From assembly GCA_023413605.1 (NCBI GenBank), contig JAEZPL010000254.1, positions 1-5,759 on the forward strand: a stretch of DNA of 5,759 nt, given 5' to 3'. The position numbers were made by a program, and so were the translations under genes. This stretch comes from Pseudomonadota bacterium. Lineage in GTDB: Bacteria > Pseudomonadota > Alphaproteobacteria > Azospirillales > Azospirillaceae. The notes under the pieces are model-generated. The model did not search any database, was not told the origin of the DNA, and worked only from the letters and a program-made list of their open reading frames with translations. The number at the start of each line of letters is the position of its first letter. Position 1 is the stretch's first letter. Positions 5,685 through 5,759 of this stretch are shown here, piece by piece.

Positions 5685-5759
5685 ATGAAGACTTGGCGCA
5701 AGCCCCAGATCGTCGAAATCCCGGTCGGCACCGAAATCAACGCCTACGCCTGCGCCCGA
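5685..5759 (+). CDS. pqqA: PQQ precursor peptide PqqA, partial (cut by right window edge)
   Basis: PqqA is the ribosomally made peptide whose Glu and Tyr side chains are joined and trimmed to form the redox cofactor pyrroloquinoline quinone, used by periplasmic alcohol and glucose dehydrogenases. The 25 visible codons read MKTWRKPQIVEI followed by PVGTEINAYACAR. They contain the invariant Glu-x-x-x-Tyr pair (Glu17 and Tyr21) after the conserved Trp-x-x-Pro start. PqqA is usually 23-29 residues long, so at most a few codons are missing. GGAGG (5672-5676) lies eight bases before the ATG, a strong site that fits a highly translated precursor. By analogy pqqB, pqqC, pqqD and pqqE should follow outside the window. 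The gene is too short for most gene callers. Confidence 0.88.
   Translation, partial: MKTWRKPQIVEIPVGTEINAYACAR

Noticed and set aside
1..5759. A new multi-gene defence, mobile or biosynthetic system
   Set aside because: All genes except the small DUF2061 protein belong to well-known families, strands alternate and terminators separate the units. No transposase, integrase, CRISPR or toxin-antitoxin sequence was seen.

Overview
The window looks like ordinary chromosome from a high-GC alphaproteobacterium. My best guess is Azospirillum or a close Rhodospirillales relative. This is inferred from strong G/C bias at third codon positions, enolase and PqqA sequences of alphaproteobacterial type, a PrtD-type secretion ABC protein and a rhomboid protease. 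No sequence search was possible. There is no RNA gene, insertion sequence, phage gene or CRISPR array.

Layout from left to right. Positions 2-310 (minus) hold the N-terminus of a type I secretion permease/ATPase that runs off the left edge. Divergent from it, across 214 bp, is a complete histidine ammonia-lyase gene, hutH (525-2069, plus). Next is a peroxiredoxin-5 family gene (2201-2731, plus) ending at a strong hairpin. Three minus-strand genes follow: a small two-helix DUF2061 membrane protein (2799-3026), a rhomboid serine protease (3133-3924) and enolase, eno (4120-5397), which has a textbook intrinsic terminator. A 287-bp divergent region then leads to the start of pqqA (5685-5759, plus), the precursor peptide of the cofactor PQQ, cut by the right edge.

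The genes do not form one pathway. They are mostly single-gene units: histidine degradation, peroxide detoxification, membrane proteolysis, glycolysis and PQQ synthesis. hutH stands without hutU, hutI, hutG or hutC beside it.

Nothing here amounts to a new multi-gene system. The most interesting signals are regulatory. One is an OxyR-like array of four tetranucleotides at 7-base spacing (15 of 16 core bases) in the 106 bp between the rhomboid and DUF2061 genes. Another is a 19-bp tandem repeat, each unit holding a CAG-N4-CTG core, in front of the rhomboid gene. A third is a G/C palindrome filling the spacer of a possible eno promoter. No gene-free stretch exceeds 300 bp.
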